A DNA stretch of 64,000 nucleotides from DAITBA01 sp036824005 (GTDB lineage Bacteria; Pseudomonadota; Gammaproteobacteria; Burkholderiales; Rhodocyclaceae): the NCBI GenBank assembly GCA_036824005.1, contig DAITBA010000013.1:1-64000 (forward strand), given 5' to 3'. The notes under the pieces were generated by a model that was not told where the DNA came from, made no database searches, and worked only from the letters and a program-made list of their open reading frames with translations. Both the position numbers and the translations under genes were made by a program. Of this stretch, positions 9,201 to 18,541 are shown piece after piece. Numbering within the stretch: the stretch's first letter is position 1; each line of letters begins with the position of its first letter.

Positions 9201-9436
9201 TCGCCGTCTTCGAGCAAGCGCGCAACCTCGGTATCGGCTTCTGGCCCGAGCGCGGCATCCGCGTCGGCAGCGTGTTCCTTCAACCGCCCCCACCCGCCCA
9301 GCTTGCGCTTTCTGCCCAAAGGAACGAGCCTAACCATCGGCACACCGTCGCGGGCGATGATTACCTCCTCACCCGCCACGGCGGCCTTCACGAGTCTAGA
9401 GCGCTGGCTCTTTGCCTCCAGAATGTTCGCCTGCAT
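9155..9436 (-). CDS. Phd/YefM-type antitoxin, extended by stop loss
   Basis: Starts at ATG 9436 (MQANILEAKSQ) behind GAGGACGG. The Phd fold is seen in LEAKSQRSRLVKAAVAGEE and VIIARDGVPMVRLVPL, which binds DNA as a dimer; the C-terminal arm (VARLLEDGE) neutralises the partner PIN toxin. The expected stop after DGE (about 79 aa) is AGA instead of TGA, so the frame reads 14 codons into the toxin gene and ends at 9155 (93 aa). It could still repress its promoter. Confidence 0.8.
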   Translation of the reverse strand: MQANILEAKSQRSRLVKAAVAGEEVIIARDGVPMVRLVPLGRKRKLGGWGRLKEHAADADAALGPEADTEVARLLEDGERGFSSIHRARCGGS

Positions 9437-9580
9437 CTTGCCGTCCTCGAAGCCATCGGCAGCAAGTCTATGATGGCTGGCCAACCTGGCCATGGACGTC
9501 GAGACTCACGATACACCGGCGCTGCGGAATGCCGAACCATCTGATGTAACGCGCAGTGGCAGGTGTTTGACCTTCGCGTC

Positions 9581-10006
9581 TCAGCGGAACAACTTGCCCG
9601 CGAGTCCGCCGAGCGCTTCCTGCAGGGCGTCGCCTTCGGTCACCTTGCCTTCGGGCGTGAGCTGGTCGATGAGCTGCGGCAGCACGCTCGCGAGCGCACC
9701 GGAGGTCTGTTCCTGGGACAGACCGAGCTGACTGGCGATATTGCCGATGGCGCCGCCACCCAGTGCCTGCGATAGCTGATCGCCCGAAATCGGCATGTTC
9801 TCGCCGGTGCTGATCCACGAGGCTGCCTGATCGCCCATCCCGGCCCGCTGGAACTGCTGCAGCAGACCGCCCAGTCCGCCCTGCTGATTCTGGATGAGCG
9901 CCAAGGCCAACTGCAGCAGCTGGTTGCCCTGAGCACCCTGTCCGCCCTGCCCGCCGCCTAGAAGCCCACCGAGCACCTGTCCCGCTAGTCCGTCCAACAG
10001 TCCCAT
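9581..10006 (-). CDS. YidB family protein (DUF937)
   Basis: 141 aa. ATG 10006 is chosen because GGAGGTAACC stands directly before it; an upstream ATG at 10021 has no such site. The Gly/Gln-rich N-terminal half (GLLGGGQGGQGAQG, LIQNQQGGLGGLLQQF) is followed by a small helical domain with WISTGENMPISGDQL and ALGGGAIGNIASQLGL, the YidB signature. Function of the family is not established. It stands alone, convergent to nothing and divergent from rpiA. Confidence 0.85.
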   Translation of the reverse strand: MGLLDGLAGQVLGGLLGGGQGGQGAQGNQLLQLALALIQNQQGGLGGLLQQFQRAGMGDQAASWISTGENMPISGDQLSQALGGGAIGNIASQLGLSQEQTSGALASVLPQLIDQLTPEGKVTEGDALQEALGGLAGKLFR

Positions 10007-10177
10007 GGTTACCTCCGTCATGAACGATGCAACGCGTCATTATCGGCGAGCGGGACGCCGGTGCAAACCATCTGGCGGTAAATTTTCTTGTCCCTCGGCT
10101 GGCGCGAAGTGCCCATTCCCCATGACATGCGTGTCTTTCCGCGGGTAGAATGCTTTGCAGAGGGGAGGACGACGAGC

Positions 10178-10846
10178 ATGACCCAGGACGAGTTGAAGCA
10201 GGCGGCGGCGCGCGCAGCCATCGAGTACGTCGTGCCGGATGCCTACATTGGCGTCGGCACCGGATCGACGGCCAATCACTTCATCGACGAGCTAGCGCGC
10301 ATGCGCGAGCGCATCCGCGGCGCCGTGGCGAGCTCCGAGGTGACCGCGATGCGCCTGCGCAAGGCCGGTATCACGGTGCTCGACCTGAACGATGTGGACG
10401 AACTGCCGGTCTATGTGGACGGCGCCGACGAAGTGACCGAGCAATTGGCGATGATCAAGGGCGGCGGCGGCGCGCTGACGCGGGAGAAGATCGTCGCCGC
10501 GGTGTCCCACTCCTTCGTCTGCGTTGCCGATCAGACCAAGCTGGTGAGCGTGCTGGGCAAGTTCCCGCTGCCCGTGGAAGTGATCCCCATGGCGCGCGCC
10601 TGCGTCGCGCGCGAGCTGGCCAAGCTCGGCGGCATCCCGCAGTTGCGGGAGGGGTTCACCACGGACAACGGCAACATCATCCTCGACGTGCATAACCTGC
10701 TGATCGTCGATCCGGCGGAAACGGAGGCGCAGATCAACAACATTGCCGGTGTCGTCACCAACGGTTTGTTCGCCCGCCGCGGTGCCGACGTGCTGCTGCT
10801 CGCGACCACCGCCGGCATCAAGCGCTACGCGCGCGCCGACATGTAA
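10178..10846 (+). CDS. rpiA: Ribose-5-phosphate isomerase A
   Basis: 222 aa, typical length. It interconverts ribose 5-phosphate and ribulose 5-phosphate in the pentose phosphate pathway. Signature segments: GVGTGSTANHFI (phosphate loop), YVDGADEVTEQLAMIKGGGGALTREK split over about residues 80-108 with catalytic Asp and Glu, and LGKFPLPVEVIP. ATG 10178 follows GGGGAGGACGACGAGC and is preferred over in-frame starts further up. Confidence 0.95.
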   Translation: MTQDELKQAAARAAIEYVVPDAYIGVGTGSTANHFIDELARMRERIRGAVASSEVTAMRLRKAGITVLDLNDVDELPVYVDGADEVTEQLAMIKGGGGALTREKIVAAVSHSFVCVADQTKLVSVLGKFPLPVEVIPMARACVARELAKLGGIPQLREGFTTDNGNIILDVHNLLIVDPAETEAQINNIAGVVTNGLFARRGADVLLLATTAGIKRYARADM

Positions 10847-10908
10847 CATTCCTGTCATCACCGCGTGATACCTTTCGATGATCCCCACGCCGGGCGCCGG
10901 AGACGACC

Positions 10909-11607
10909 ATGAGCGAACACACCTACAAGCAATACGACGCCGACCTAGAGGCGATCCGCTCGCGCGTGCTGCAGATGGGCGGACTGGTGGAGCAGCAGAT
11001 CGTCAAGGCAATGGACGGGCTGGATTCCGGCGACCTGGTGCTGCTCGATCAGGTGATCAACAACGACAACCGCGTCAATGGCCTGGAGGTTCAGCTCGAC
11101 GAATCCTGCAGTTACCTGATCGCCAAGCGGCAACCGGCGGCGAGCGACCTGCGCATGGTGATGACGGTGGTGAAGACGATCACCGACCTGGAGCGCATCG
11201 GCGACGAAGCGAAGAAGATCGCTAAACGCGCCAAGGCCCTGCACAGCGCTGAGAACCCCTTCATTCCCCGGGTGCGGCTGCGACCGGCGGCCGATCTGGC
11301 GATCGAGATGCTGCGCGCCTCGCTGGACTCCTTCGCCCGGGTGGACGTCAGCTCCGCCGTCAACGTCCATCGCCAGGACAAGGTGGTGGACAGCGAGTTC
11401 CGCGGCATCATGCGTGAGCTCATCACCTTCATGATGGAAGATCCGCGTACCATTTCCGCTGCCATCGAGACCCTGTGGATTGCCAAGGCCATCGAGCGCA
11501 TCGGCGACCACGCCAAGAACATGTCGGAGTATGTCGTCTACATGGTCAAGGGCCGCGACGTGCGCCATGTGACCATGGAGGAGATGGAGCGGGAGGTCAG
11601 CAGCTGA
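10909..11607 (+). CDS. phoU: Phosphate-specific transport system accessory protein PhoU
   Basis: 232 aa with the two three-helix PhoU repeats, each carrying its metal-binding E/D signature (DLERIGDEAKKIAKRAK near 85-103 and AIERIGDHAKNMSEYV near 189-204). PhoU restrains the PhoR/PhoB response and the PstSCAB importer. The pst and phoBR genes are not in the window, which is a common arrangement. The 62-bp gap after rpiA contains only a half match to a Pho box, so phosphate control here is not shown. Confidence 0.95.
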   Translation: MSEHTYKQYDADLEAIRSRVLQMGGLVEQQIVKAMDGLDSGDLVLLDQVINNDNRVNGLEVQLDESCSYLIAKRQPAASDLRMVMTVVKTITDLERIGDEAKKIAKRAKALHSAENPFIPRVRLRPAADLAIEMLRASLDSFARVDVSSAVNVHRQDKVVDSEFRGIMRELITFMMEDPRTISAAIETLWIAKAIERIGDHAKNMSEYVVYMVKGRDVRHVTMEEMEREVSS

Positions 11608-11662
11608 CCCGCGGCGGCCGAGTCCTGCGCCGCCTTCCCTGCGCCTGCCGGCGCGGTGACGA

Positions 11663-11935
11663 TCAGCTCTTGGGCGGCACGTAGCCCGAAACCTGGTCGG
11701 CCCCTTCGCCGAAAAAGTGCTTCTCCAGTTGCTCGGCGAGATATTTCCGTGCCCGGGCATCCGCCAGGTTCAAGCGGTTTTCATTGACTAGCATCGTCTG
11801 GTAGCGCACCCACTGCTGCCAGGCCTCTTTCGAGACATTCTCGAAGATGCGCTTGCCGAGTTCGCCGGGCATCGGCGGAAAATCCAGACCTTCAGCCTCC
11901 CGGCCAAGCTTGATGCATTTCACCGTGCGCGCCAT
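11663..11935 (-). CDS. yggX: Fe(II)-trafficking / oxidative damage protection protein YggX
   Basis: 90 aa, the usual size. Start at ATG 11935, giving MARTVKCIKLGREAEGL with the conserved Cys, then PPMPGELGKRIFENVSKEAW and the MLVNENRLNL segment. The family protects iron-sulfur enzymes and is linked to iron handling. It is a single gene between phoU (convergent) and the diguanylate cyclase. Confidence 0.95.
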   Translation of the reverse strand: MARTVKCIKLGREAEGLDFPPMPGELGKRIFENVSKEAWQQWVRYQTMLVNENRLNLADARARKYLAEQLEKHFFGEGADQVSGYVPPKS

Positions 11936-12038
11936 TTCCGATTCCTTTCGCCAATGCAGCCGGCGCTGCCTCAAATACCGCGACGCGCCGGACCAGTGGT
12001 CGGAATTGTAGCGGAAAAGCGGCGGTGCGCCGGGCGGT

Positions 12039-14105
12039 TCAGTGCAGTGTCGGGTCGCGATACACCTGCCAGCAGTTGCGCCCCCGCGCCTTGGCCTCGT
12101 ACATGGCATGGTCCGCGCGAGCAACGATTTCCTGACCGCTGAAGGCATGCGTGGGATAGATGGCGATGCCCAAGCTCGCCGTCAGCTGCACTTCGCGTCC
12201 GCTGAATTGGAAGCGCAAGTCGGCAATGCGCGCGCTCACGCGCCGTGCCAGGCCGACCATATCCGATTCGCCGCTGTCCGGCGCGAGCACCGCGAACTCG
12301 TCGCCGCCAAGGCGGAAGAACAGCTCGTTGCGACGGATCGTGGCACCGACCGAGCGCGCCAGGGTGACGAGAACCTCGTCCCCGGCCTGGTGCCCGAACT
12401 CGTCGTTGATGGGTTTGAAGCCGTCCAGGTCGATCACCAGTAGCCCGAGCTGCGACTTGCGCCGGCCGGCGTCGGCCAGCATGCGCCCCAGCTCTTCATG
12501 AAAGCGGCGACGGTTGTACAAGTCCGTCAGCGGATCTCGCTCGGCAAGCTGAGTGAGCCGCTCCTGGGCGCGAATCTGTTCGGTGACGTCTTCGTAAATC
12601 CACACCCGTCCGATCGGACGCCCCGGCTCGGCTCCTGGCACAAGCGCCGTCATGTCGCTGATGACGCGACCATCTTTGAGCCGAAACTCGAAGGGCGCGC
12701 TCGTTCCGCTCAGTTGCAGAACCTCGGCCATGTGGCGGCGATAGGCGGCATCGTCGAGCCTCTGGTGCGCGGTGTGGTTGAGCAGCGCCTCGTCGCGCAC
12801 GCCGGCCAGCGTCTCGTTCTCGTCGATCCCCCAGATGCGCAGCAGCACCTTGTTGCAGAACAGCACGCGGCGCTCCCGGTCGACGAACAGCACGCCCACC
12901 TTCATGACATTAAGCAGGGCCTCGAGGCGGCGGCGCTCCTCGTCGCTGCGCTGCAGGTAGTACTCCTTCTGCGCCTGGGCCCGGCGCAGCTCGGCGACCG
13001 TTTCCAGCAGCTTCAGCTCCGCTTCCTTGCGTGCCTGGATCTCGTCCGCCGACACGCGCACGCCCAAATGCTCGCCCTCGGCGTTGAAAATGGGCTGCCA
13101 GTTCACCGCCACCCAGATAACCGAGCCGTCCTTACGCTTCAGCCGAAGCTCCAGGTTCTCGCCGCTGCCGCCCTTGGCGGCGCGCTGTGCTTCTTCGACG
13201 GCGCGTTTCCGGTCCGTCGCGTCGACGAGCATCTCCGCCAGATTGGTGGCCAGGATGCACTCCAGCGAGGTGTAGCCGGTGACACGCTGCACCGAGCGAT
13301 TGACCCAGATCAGCCGGCCACGTGGGTTGAACCACGCCTCGATGCCGTAGGTATAGTCGGCGATAGCGTGGAAGCGCGCCTCGCTGCGCTTGAGCGCGTC
13401 CAGGCGCTCGTCCAGGCGCTGCGCCATGGCATTGAAGGCAACCGTCAGGGCGCCGATTTCGTCTTGGCTGCGCACGGGCAGCTTGACGTGCATCTGCCCT
13501 TGTTCGATCGCGCCCGCGCCGCCTTCGAGCGCGCGCAGGTCGCGCGTCACCCAGCTCGCGATCAGCGCCAGCATGGCGATGCTGCCCAGGAACGCGGCCA
13601 GCGCCAGGCCGATTATCCGCCAGCCCAATTGCGATCGCGCCTTGCGCAGCACATCGGTGCCGGCACCGAACAGCACGTAGCCGACGGCACGGCCTTCGCT
13701 GCGCAGCGTCGTCATGCCATGAAACACCTCAGCGCCGCGCGACAAATCGGCAAGTTCCGCATCCCGCGGCGGCAACGGCGCGTTCACGTCCCAGCCATGC
13801 ACGGCCAGCACCTGCTGCTCGGCATCGACCAGGACGACGTAACGGAGCTTAAGCTCCTCGGCCAGGTGTTTCACCGCCGTATCGAAGGCGCCGGGCTCGC
13901 GCTGCGCCATTGGGCGCGCCAGCGTGGCCGCGAATACCAGCTCGATCTCGTGCAGTCGCTGCGTTTCGCGCTCGACCAGATGGCGCTCGGTGAGCCACAG
14001 GCTGATGAACACCAGTGCCGCCAGCAGCACAAACAGCACGGCCCCCGCCGTTGCCACCAGGCGGAAGCGCAGCGAACGGCCGACGCGGTGCAACGGCACG
14101 GGCAT
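12039..14105 (-). CDS. Membrane PAS-GGDEF diguanylate cyclase
   Basis: 688 aa from ATG 14105, chosen because GAGGAG lies six bases upstream. Two membrane segments (about 15-40 and 160-182) enclose a periplasmic sensor domain. Then follow HAMP, a PAS/PAC pair (about 240-360, including GYTSLECILATNL and IWVAVNWQPIF), a second PAS (about 390-515), and a GGDEF domain with intact RLGGDEFAVL, so it should make cyclic di-GMP. The Arg-x-x-Asp inhibitory site expected five residues before GGDEF is absent (RNEL), so product inhibition is probably weak. No EAL domain. Signal unknown. Confidence 0.92.
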   Translation of the reverse strand: MPVPLHRVGRSLRFRLVATAGAVLFVLLAALVFISLWLTERHLVERETQRLHEIELVFAATLARPMAQREPGAFDTAVKHLAEELKLRYVVLVDAEQQVLAVHGWDVNAPLPPRDAELADLSRGAEVFHGMTTLRSEGRAVGYVLFGAGTDVLRKARSQLGWRIIGLALAAFLGSIAMLALIASWVTRDLRALEGGAGAIEQGQMHVKLPVRSQDEIGALTVAFNAMAQRLDERLDALKRSEARFHAIADYTYGIEAWFNPRGRLIWVNRSVQRVTGYTSLECILATNLAEMLVDATDRKRAVEEAQRAAKGGSGENLELRLKRKDGSVIWVAVNWQPIFNAEGEHLGVRVSADEIQARKEAELKLLETVAELRRAQAQKEYYLQRSDEERRRLEALLNVMKVGVLFVDRERRVLFCNKVLLRIWGIDENETLAGVRDEALLNHTAHQRLDDAAYRRHMAEVLQLSGTSAPFEFRLKDGRVISDMTALVPGAEPGRPIGRVWIYEDVTEQIRAQERLTQLAERDPLTDLYNRRRFHEELGRMLADAGRRKSQLGLLVIDLDGFKPINDEFGHQAGDEVLVTLARSVGATIRRNELFFRLGGDEFAVLAPDSGESDMVGLARRVSARIADLRFQFSGREVQLTASLGIAIYPTHAFSGQEIVARADHAMYEAKARGRNCWQVYRDPTLH

Positions 14106-14188
14106 TAGCGCTCCTCTCTGCATGGCTGTTGCCGCGCCGACGGCACGCCGCGTGCGCGCCGGTCACGGCCACGATCCGGCATGTGCAT

Positions 14189-15523
14189 CTACACGTCCTT
14201 CACCAGCACCTTCGAGCGGCGCTGATAGTTGTACAGCTCGCGCTTGCGCCGCGGCAGCGCATCGACGCTCTTCTCCACGAAACCGCGTTCGATGAACCAG
14301 TGCGCCGTGCGTGTCGTCAGCACGAACAGGTGCCGCAGGCCGGCCTTGTGCGCGCGCGCCTCGATGTGCTGGAGCATGCGTTCGCCATAGCCGGTGCGCC
14401 GGTACTCCGGCATCACGGCCAGACAGGCCAGCTCCGCCGCCTTGTCGTCACGGAACGGATAGAGCGCCGCGCAACCCATGATCACGTTGTCGTGCTCGAG
14501 TACGGTGAAGCGCTCGATCTCCTTCTCCAGCAGCTCGCGCCCGCGCCGCACCAGCGTGCCGTCCGCCTCCAGCGGCGCAATCAGCCCGACGATGGCGGCA
14601 ACATCCTCGGCCGTGGCCTCGCGGATGCGCGCCAGCGCGTCGCGCGTGACGACGGTGCCGATACCCTCGCGGGTGAAGAACTCGATCAGCAGCGCACCGT
14701 CCTCGCTCTCGCTCACCAGGTGGGCGCGGCCGACACCGCTGCGACAGGCGCGAATGGCGCAGGGCAGATACAGCTCCAGATCCTCGGACAGCTTGTGCTT
14801 GCCGTCCACGATGCGCTGCGCCTCGTCGGCGGTGAGCGCCTGCAGCAGCCGGCCGCGGGCGTCGGTCACGCCGGCGACATCGCACAGGAAGATCAGCTTC
14901 TCCGCCTGGAGGGAGATCGCCACGGCCTCGGTCACCTCCTCCATGCTCAGGTTGAAGATCTCGCCCGCCGGGCTCACCCCCAGGGGCGAGATCAGCACCA
15001 CGTTCTGCTGATCCAGATCGGCGCTGATCTCCTCGGCGATGACCTTGCGTACGGCGCCGGTGAACTGGTAGTCGACGCCGTCCACCACGCCCACCGGCTT
15101 GGCGGTGATGAAATTGCCGCCGGTCACCCGCATCCATGCTCCCGCCATGGGCGTGTTCGGCAGCCCCTGGGAAAGCAGCGCCTCGATTTCGATGCGCGTC
15201 ACGCCCATGGCGCTCTTGACACACTCCAGCGCCTCGGCATCGGTGACGCGCAGCCCGCGGTGGTACACCGGCTTGAGCTTGCGCCGCTTCAGTTCCTCTT
15301 CGATCTGCGGCCGCGCCCCATGCACCAGCACCAGGCGGATGCCCAGCGCCAGCAGCAGATTGCAGTCGTGGGCGAAGGCGTGGGCTGTCGCGCGGTTTGC
15401 CACGACTTCTCCGCCGAAGCCGATGACAAACGTCCGGCCGCGAAAGGCGTGAATGTACGGCGCTGCGTTGCGAACCCAGGATACGAACTGCCGCGTGGTG
15501 TCGGATGCTGCCGCCATCTTCAT
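14189..15523 (-). CDS. argA: N-acetylglutamate synthase
   Basis: 444 aa. An N-terminal amino-acid-kinase-like domain (about 20-285; FVIGFGGEVVANR, LVLVHGARPQIEEEL) binds arginine as feedback inhibitor. A C-terminal GNAT domain (about 290-440; LAVMPEYRRTGYGERML) binds acetyl-CoA. It makes the first committed intermediate of arginine synthesis. A second ATG two codons later is possible. It is a lone gene; the 320 bp to the next gene hold nothing that I recognise. Confidence 0.95.
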   Translation of the reverse strand: MKMAAASDTTRQFVSWVRNAAPYIHAFRGRTFVIGFGGEVVANRATAHAFAHDCNLLLALGIRLVLVHGARPQIEEELKRRKLKPVYHRGLRVTDAEALECVKSAMGVTRIEIEALLSQGLPNTPMAGAWMRVTGGNFITAKPVGVVDGVDYQFTGAVRKVIAEEISADLDQQNVVLISPLGVSPAGEIFNLSMEEVTEAVAISLQAEKLIFLCDVAGVTDARGRLLQALTADEAQRIVDGKHKLSEDLELYLPCAIRACRSGVGRAHLVSESEDGALLIEFFTREGIGTVVTRDALARIREATAEDVAAIVGLIAPLEADGTLVRRGRELLEKEIERFTVLEHDNVIMGCAALYPFRDDKAAELACLAVMPEYRRTGYGERMLQHIEARAHKAGLRHLFVLTTRTAHWFIERGFVEKSVDALPRRKRELYNYQRRSKVLVKDV

Positions 15524-15842
15524 CGTGGAACAGGTTGATTTTTCGCGATTCTAGCCGACTGGGGCGGAGCCGGGGGTGATCTTTGCCCGGTCGTCATTCC
15601 AGCCTCGGCCATTGCGCCGGGAGCGCGGAATCAACATGGTTCGCATTCCACCGATGCGCCTGCGAACTATGCCCGCATTTCGTCACTGGGCGGACTACGC
15701 CACCCGGTTTGCATGTGACATATGCTGCATTGCATTATCCGCCCTTCGAACGACAATCCGCCGCCGCTGACACAGAGCCGAGCACTGTCCCGCACACGGC
15801 AAGCAGATCCAACCTGCTCCACAAATTCTGATTCGTCGATCG

Positions 15843-17573
15843 ATGCAGCTTTACTACGAACTCTGCCGCCTCGCGGCCTGCGCGAACGGCATCAGGCGCA
15901 TGCATTGGCCTTCGCTCGTGACCCGCTCCTTGCGGAGTCTGCCACCCCTGTTGCTGGCGGTGCATTGCTTCCCATGTGCGAGCGCTGCGGGTGTCGACCC
16001 CGACCCGTCGCCTCGCCTGCTCGAAGAGCAGCGCGCGCAAGCTCGCGAGCAGTTGCGCCGCCCGGGGGCGCATCAACTCCCGCGTCTGGTTGACCACGTG
16101 GACCTTGGAACCGACCCGCGCCAAGTCACGGAACCCGGGCCAACGTTGCTGGCTGCCAACGTCGATGTGCTGGACAACGGCCTGATGCCCAAATCTGAGG
16201 TGGAGAAGGTGCTGATACCTTTTCGCGGCATCCCGATCGGTGCCAAGCGGGCGGATCTCCTATTGCGGCGGCTGCGCGCTGTGCTGGTCCAGCGCGGACT
16301 GATTACGTCGCATGCACGGCTAATCCGGGCCGATGTCACGGCCAAGGTACTTGTCGTCGAGTTGTTACCCGGCCGTATCGAAACCTTGCAGGTCAACGGT
16401 GCCCCTGTAGCGGCCGGAACGCGCCATGCACTCGCGCTGCGCGAGGGTGACGTGCTTCAGTTGTCCGACCTGGAACAGGCAGTGGAACAGATCAACCGCC
16501 TGCGCGTGAACCAAGCCGAGGTGCACCTGCTGCCGGGGCAGACGCCGGGAAGCAGCGTGGTCGATGTTCGTCTGGAGCAAAGCCGTCCGTGGCAGTTGTC
16601 CCTCGGCATGGACAACCACGGCCAGCGCGGCATCGGCGCGGCCCGCGTGCGCACGGCGCTCGCCGTTGAAGACCGCCTGGGCTGGCAGGAAAGCCTGACG
16701 CTCGCCACCGTCAACAGCGAGCGCAGCCGCGCCTGGCTTTTCTCCGGTGCGCTACCACACGGTTACAGCACGTACTCGCTCACCCTATCAGGCTCGGCCT
16801 ATCACAGTCCCGTCGATGCAGGTATCAGCCAAAGCGGCGGGAGCCGCGCCGTGGCAGCCGGCTGGAACAGGGTGTTGCAGCGCTCCGCGGCCGGCAAGGA
16901 CAGTGTCGATCTGACGCTCACCCGCACCCATGCCGATCGCCGCGTGGACGATGTGCAGTTCGCACCGCAGATCTTGTCTGTGGCACGCGTCGGCTTCACT
17001 CGCCTGCACCGCAGCCCGGATTTGCAGACGGTGGCTGAGATCGCGTTTGCCCGAGGATTGCCGCTGCTCAGTGCCACGCGCGATGCCGTCGACGCGCCCG
17101 CCTCCGCGCCCCATGCCCAGTTCGAAAAGCTGGAAGCACATCTGCATCTCGCCGTTCCACTTGGCAACAGCGGGCTGACATACCTCGCCCAGGCCGACGC
17201 TCAGACGACGACCACGGCCCTTCACGGCCAGGAGCAACTGCGCCTGGGTGGTGCCAGCAGCATCAGGGGATTCGCCGAAGGCGCGCTGGCCGGAGACCGG
17301 GGATTCGCCCTGCGCCAGGAGTTGCGCCTCGCGCCCGCTGCGCCGCCAGGCGTCGTCTCCGCCCAGTGGGAACATTTCGTGCTGACCGATCTGGGCACCG
17401 CGGCTCAGGTAGGGGGTACGCGCGAGCACCTGGCAAGCATCGGCGCCGGCATGCGTTTGTACTGGCCGCAGCGGGGTCATGCCGAGTTGGTACTGGCCAA
17501 GCCGGTCGCCTGGACAGGCGCGGTATCCGAGCATGGCTGGCGCTTGCATGCCCAGTTACACATCGAATTCTAG
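15843..17573 (+). CDS. cdiB: Two-partner secretion outer membrane transporter (TpsB/CdiB/ShlB family)
   Basis: 576 aa. A hydrophobic export signal around residues 30-50 is followed by a Pro-rich N-terminal helix region, a POTRA_2 domain (about 105-185; IPFRGIPIGAKRADLLLRRL), a second POTRA, and an Omp85-type barrel. The L6 hairpin motif is present as LGGASSIRGFAEG with the partner GDRGF near residues 460-485, and the chain ends in aromatic Phe. It threads the TpsA protein through the outer membrane. Neither ATG 15843 nor ATG 15900 has a good ribosome-binding site, so the start is uncertain. Operon with the next two genes. Confidence 0.9.
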   Translation: MQLYYELCRLAACANGIRRMHWPSLVTRSLRSLPPLLLAVHCFPCASAAGVDPDPSPRLLEEQRAQAREQLRRPGAHQLPRLVDHVDLGTDPRQVTEPGPTLLAANVDVLDNGLMPKSEVEKVLIPFRGIPIGAKRADLLLRRLRAVLVQRGLITSHARLIRADVTAKVLVVELLPGRIETLQVNGAPVAAGTRHALALREGDVLQLSDLEQAVEQINRLRVNQAEVHLLPGQTPGSSVVDVRLEQSRPWQLSLGMDNHGQRGIGAARVRTALAVEDRLGWQESLTLATVNSERSRAWLFSGALPHGYSTYSLTLSGSAYHSPVDAGISQSGGSRAVAAGWNRVLQRSAAGKDSVDLTLTRTHADRRVDDVQFAPQILSVARVGFTRLHRSPDLQTVAEIAFARGLPLLSATRDAVDAPASAPHAQFEKLEAHLHLAVPLGNSGLTYLAQADAQTTTTALHGQEQLRLGGASSIRGFAEGALAGDRGFALRQELRLAPAAPPGVVSAQWEHFVLTDLGTAAQVGGTREHLASIGAGMRLYWPQRGHAELVLAKPVAWTGAVSEHGWRLHAQLHIEF

Positions 17574-17590
17574 TTCGCGAGGCGCACACC

Positions 17591-18514
17591 ATGCCATCTC
17601 ATTCCTTCCACGGTGCCCGTACGATTCTGCTCACCCTCGCTCTACTTGGCGCAGATGCCAGTGCGGCCGGCACGACGGAAGAACCCGTCACGCCCACCAC
17701 CGCCGACGAAGCCTTGGCGCGGGTCAATGGCGTCACCATCCCGCGGCGAGTGTTCGACGAAAAGCTCGGCCAGGCCTTGGAAACAGGACGCGCCGATACC
17801 CCAGCGCTGCGTGCGTCGATCCGCGACCGCGTGATCGCCGAGGAGTTGTACTGGCAGGAGGCCAATAGGCGCCGGTCGGAACAGGCGCCGGAAGTCGTCC
17901 AGGCTATCGATACCGTGCGCCGTCAGGCAGCGATTCAGGCGTACCTGCATGCAACGCTCAAGGTGACGGAACCCGACGAACAGGAGGTGCGCCGGCGTTA
18001 CGAGCAGACACTCGCCGCCCTCGGGCCGCAGGAGTTCAAGTTCAGCCTGATCCAAACCCGCGACGAGGCGACCATCCGCGAAGCCGAGGCAGCGCTGGCG
18101 CGCGGAGGCGATTTCGCCGCGCTGGTACAGCGGGTCCCTGTGGCACCCGCGGCGATGCGCGGTGGCAAACTGGACTGGGTGTCCTTCCCGCTGCCGGTCC
18201 GGGCAGGCCGAACCAACGGCGTGCCGCCGTCCGTCGCCGATGCCCTTGCCAAGCTCAAACCCAGCCAAGTGTCGGCACCGCTGCAGGTCGATGACGATTG
18301 GGTAATCGTGCGCCTGGATGCGGCGCGGGAAACCTTCCGTCCAAGCTACGACCAGGCGCGCCCTCTGATCGCCGCAGCCCTCAAGGAACAGGCCCGGAAC
18401 AAGGCCATCCTGCTGCTCTCCGCCGAACTTCTGCAGAAGGCCAGCATCGAGGCAAGAACCGCGGCACCGCAAGCTCCCGTGCCACCCGCGCCGACGCTCA
18501 CCGCAAAACCCTGA
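17591..18514 (+). CDS. Periplasmic peptidylprolyl isomerase, parvulin/SurA-like
   Basis: 307 aa, ATG 17591, 17 bp after the TpsB stop. Signal peptide (hydrophobic 8-20, cleavage near DASAAG). An N-terminal SurA/PrsA-like helical region (about 35-130; LARVNGVTIPRRVFDEKL, IRDRVIAEELYWQEA) precedes a PpiC parvulin domain (about 145-250; KFSLIQTRDEATIREAE, ALARGGDFAALVQRV, GGKLDWVSF). A Pro-rich tail ends it. Its place between tpsB and tpsA suggests a dedicated chaperone that keeps the giant TpsA protein export-competent in the periplasm. Confidence 0.88.
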   Translation: MPSHSFHGARTILLTLALLGADASAAGTTEEPVTPTTADEALARVNGVTIPRRVFDEKLGQALETGRADTPALRASIRDRVIAEELYWQEANRRRSEQAPEVVQAIDTVRRQAAIQAYLHATLKVTEPDEQEVRRRYEQTLAALGPQEFKFSLIQTRDEATIREAEAALARGGDFAALVQRVPVAPAAMRGGKLDWVSFPLPVRAGRTNGVPPSVADALAKLKPSQVSAPLQVDDDWVIVRLDAARETFRPSYDQARPLIAAALKEQARNKAILLLSAELLQKASIEARTAAPQAPVPPAPTLTAKP

Positions 18515-18541
18515 CCCCGCCGCAGCACGACGAACAAGATC

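Noticed and set aside
10847..10908. Pho box before phoU
   Set aside because: Only one CTGTCAT half-site is convincing; the second half does not match at the needed spacing.
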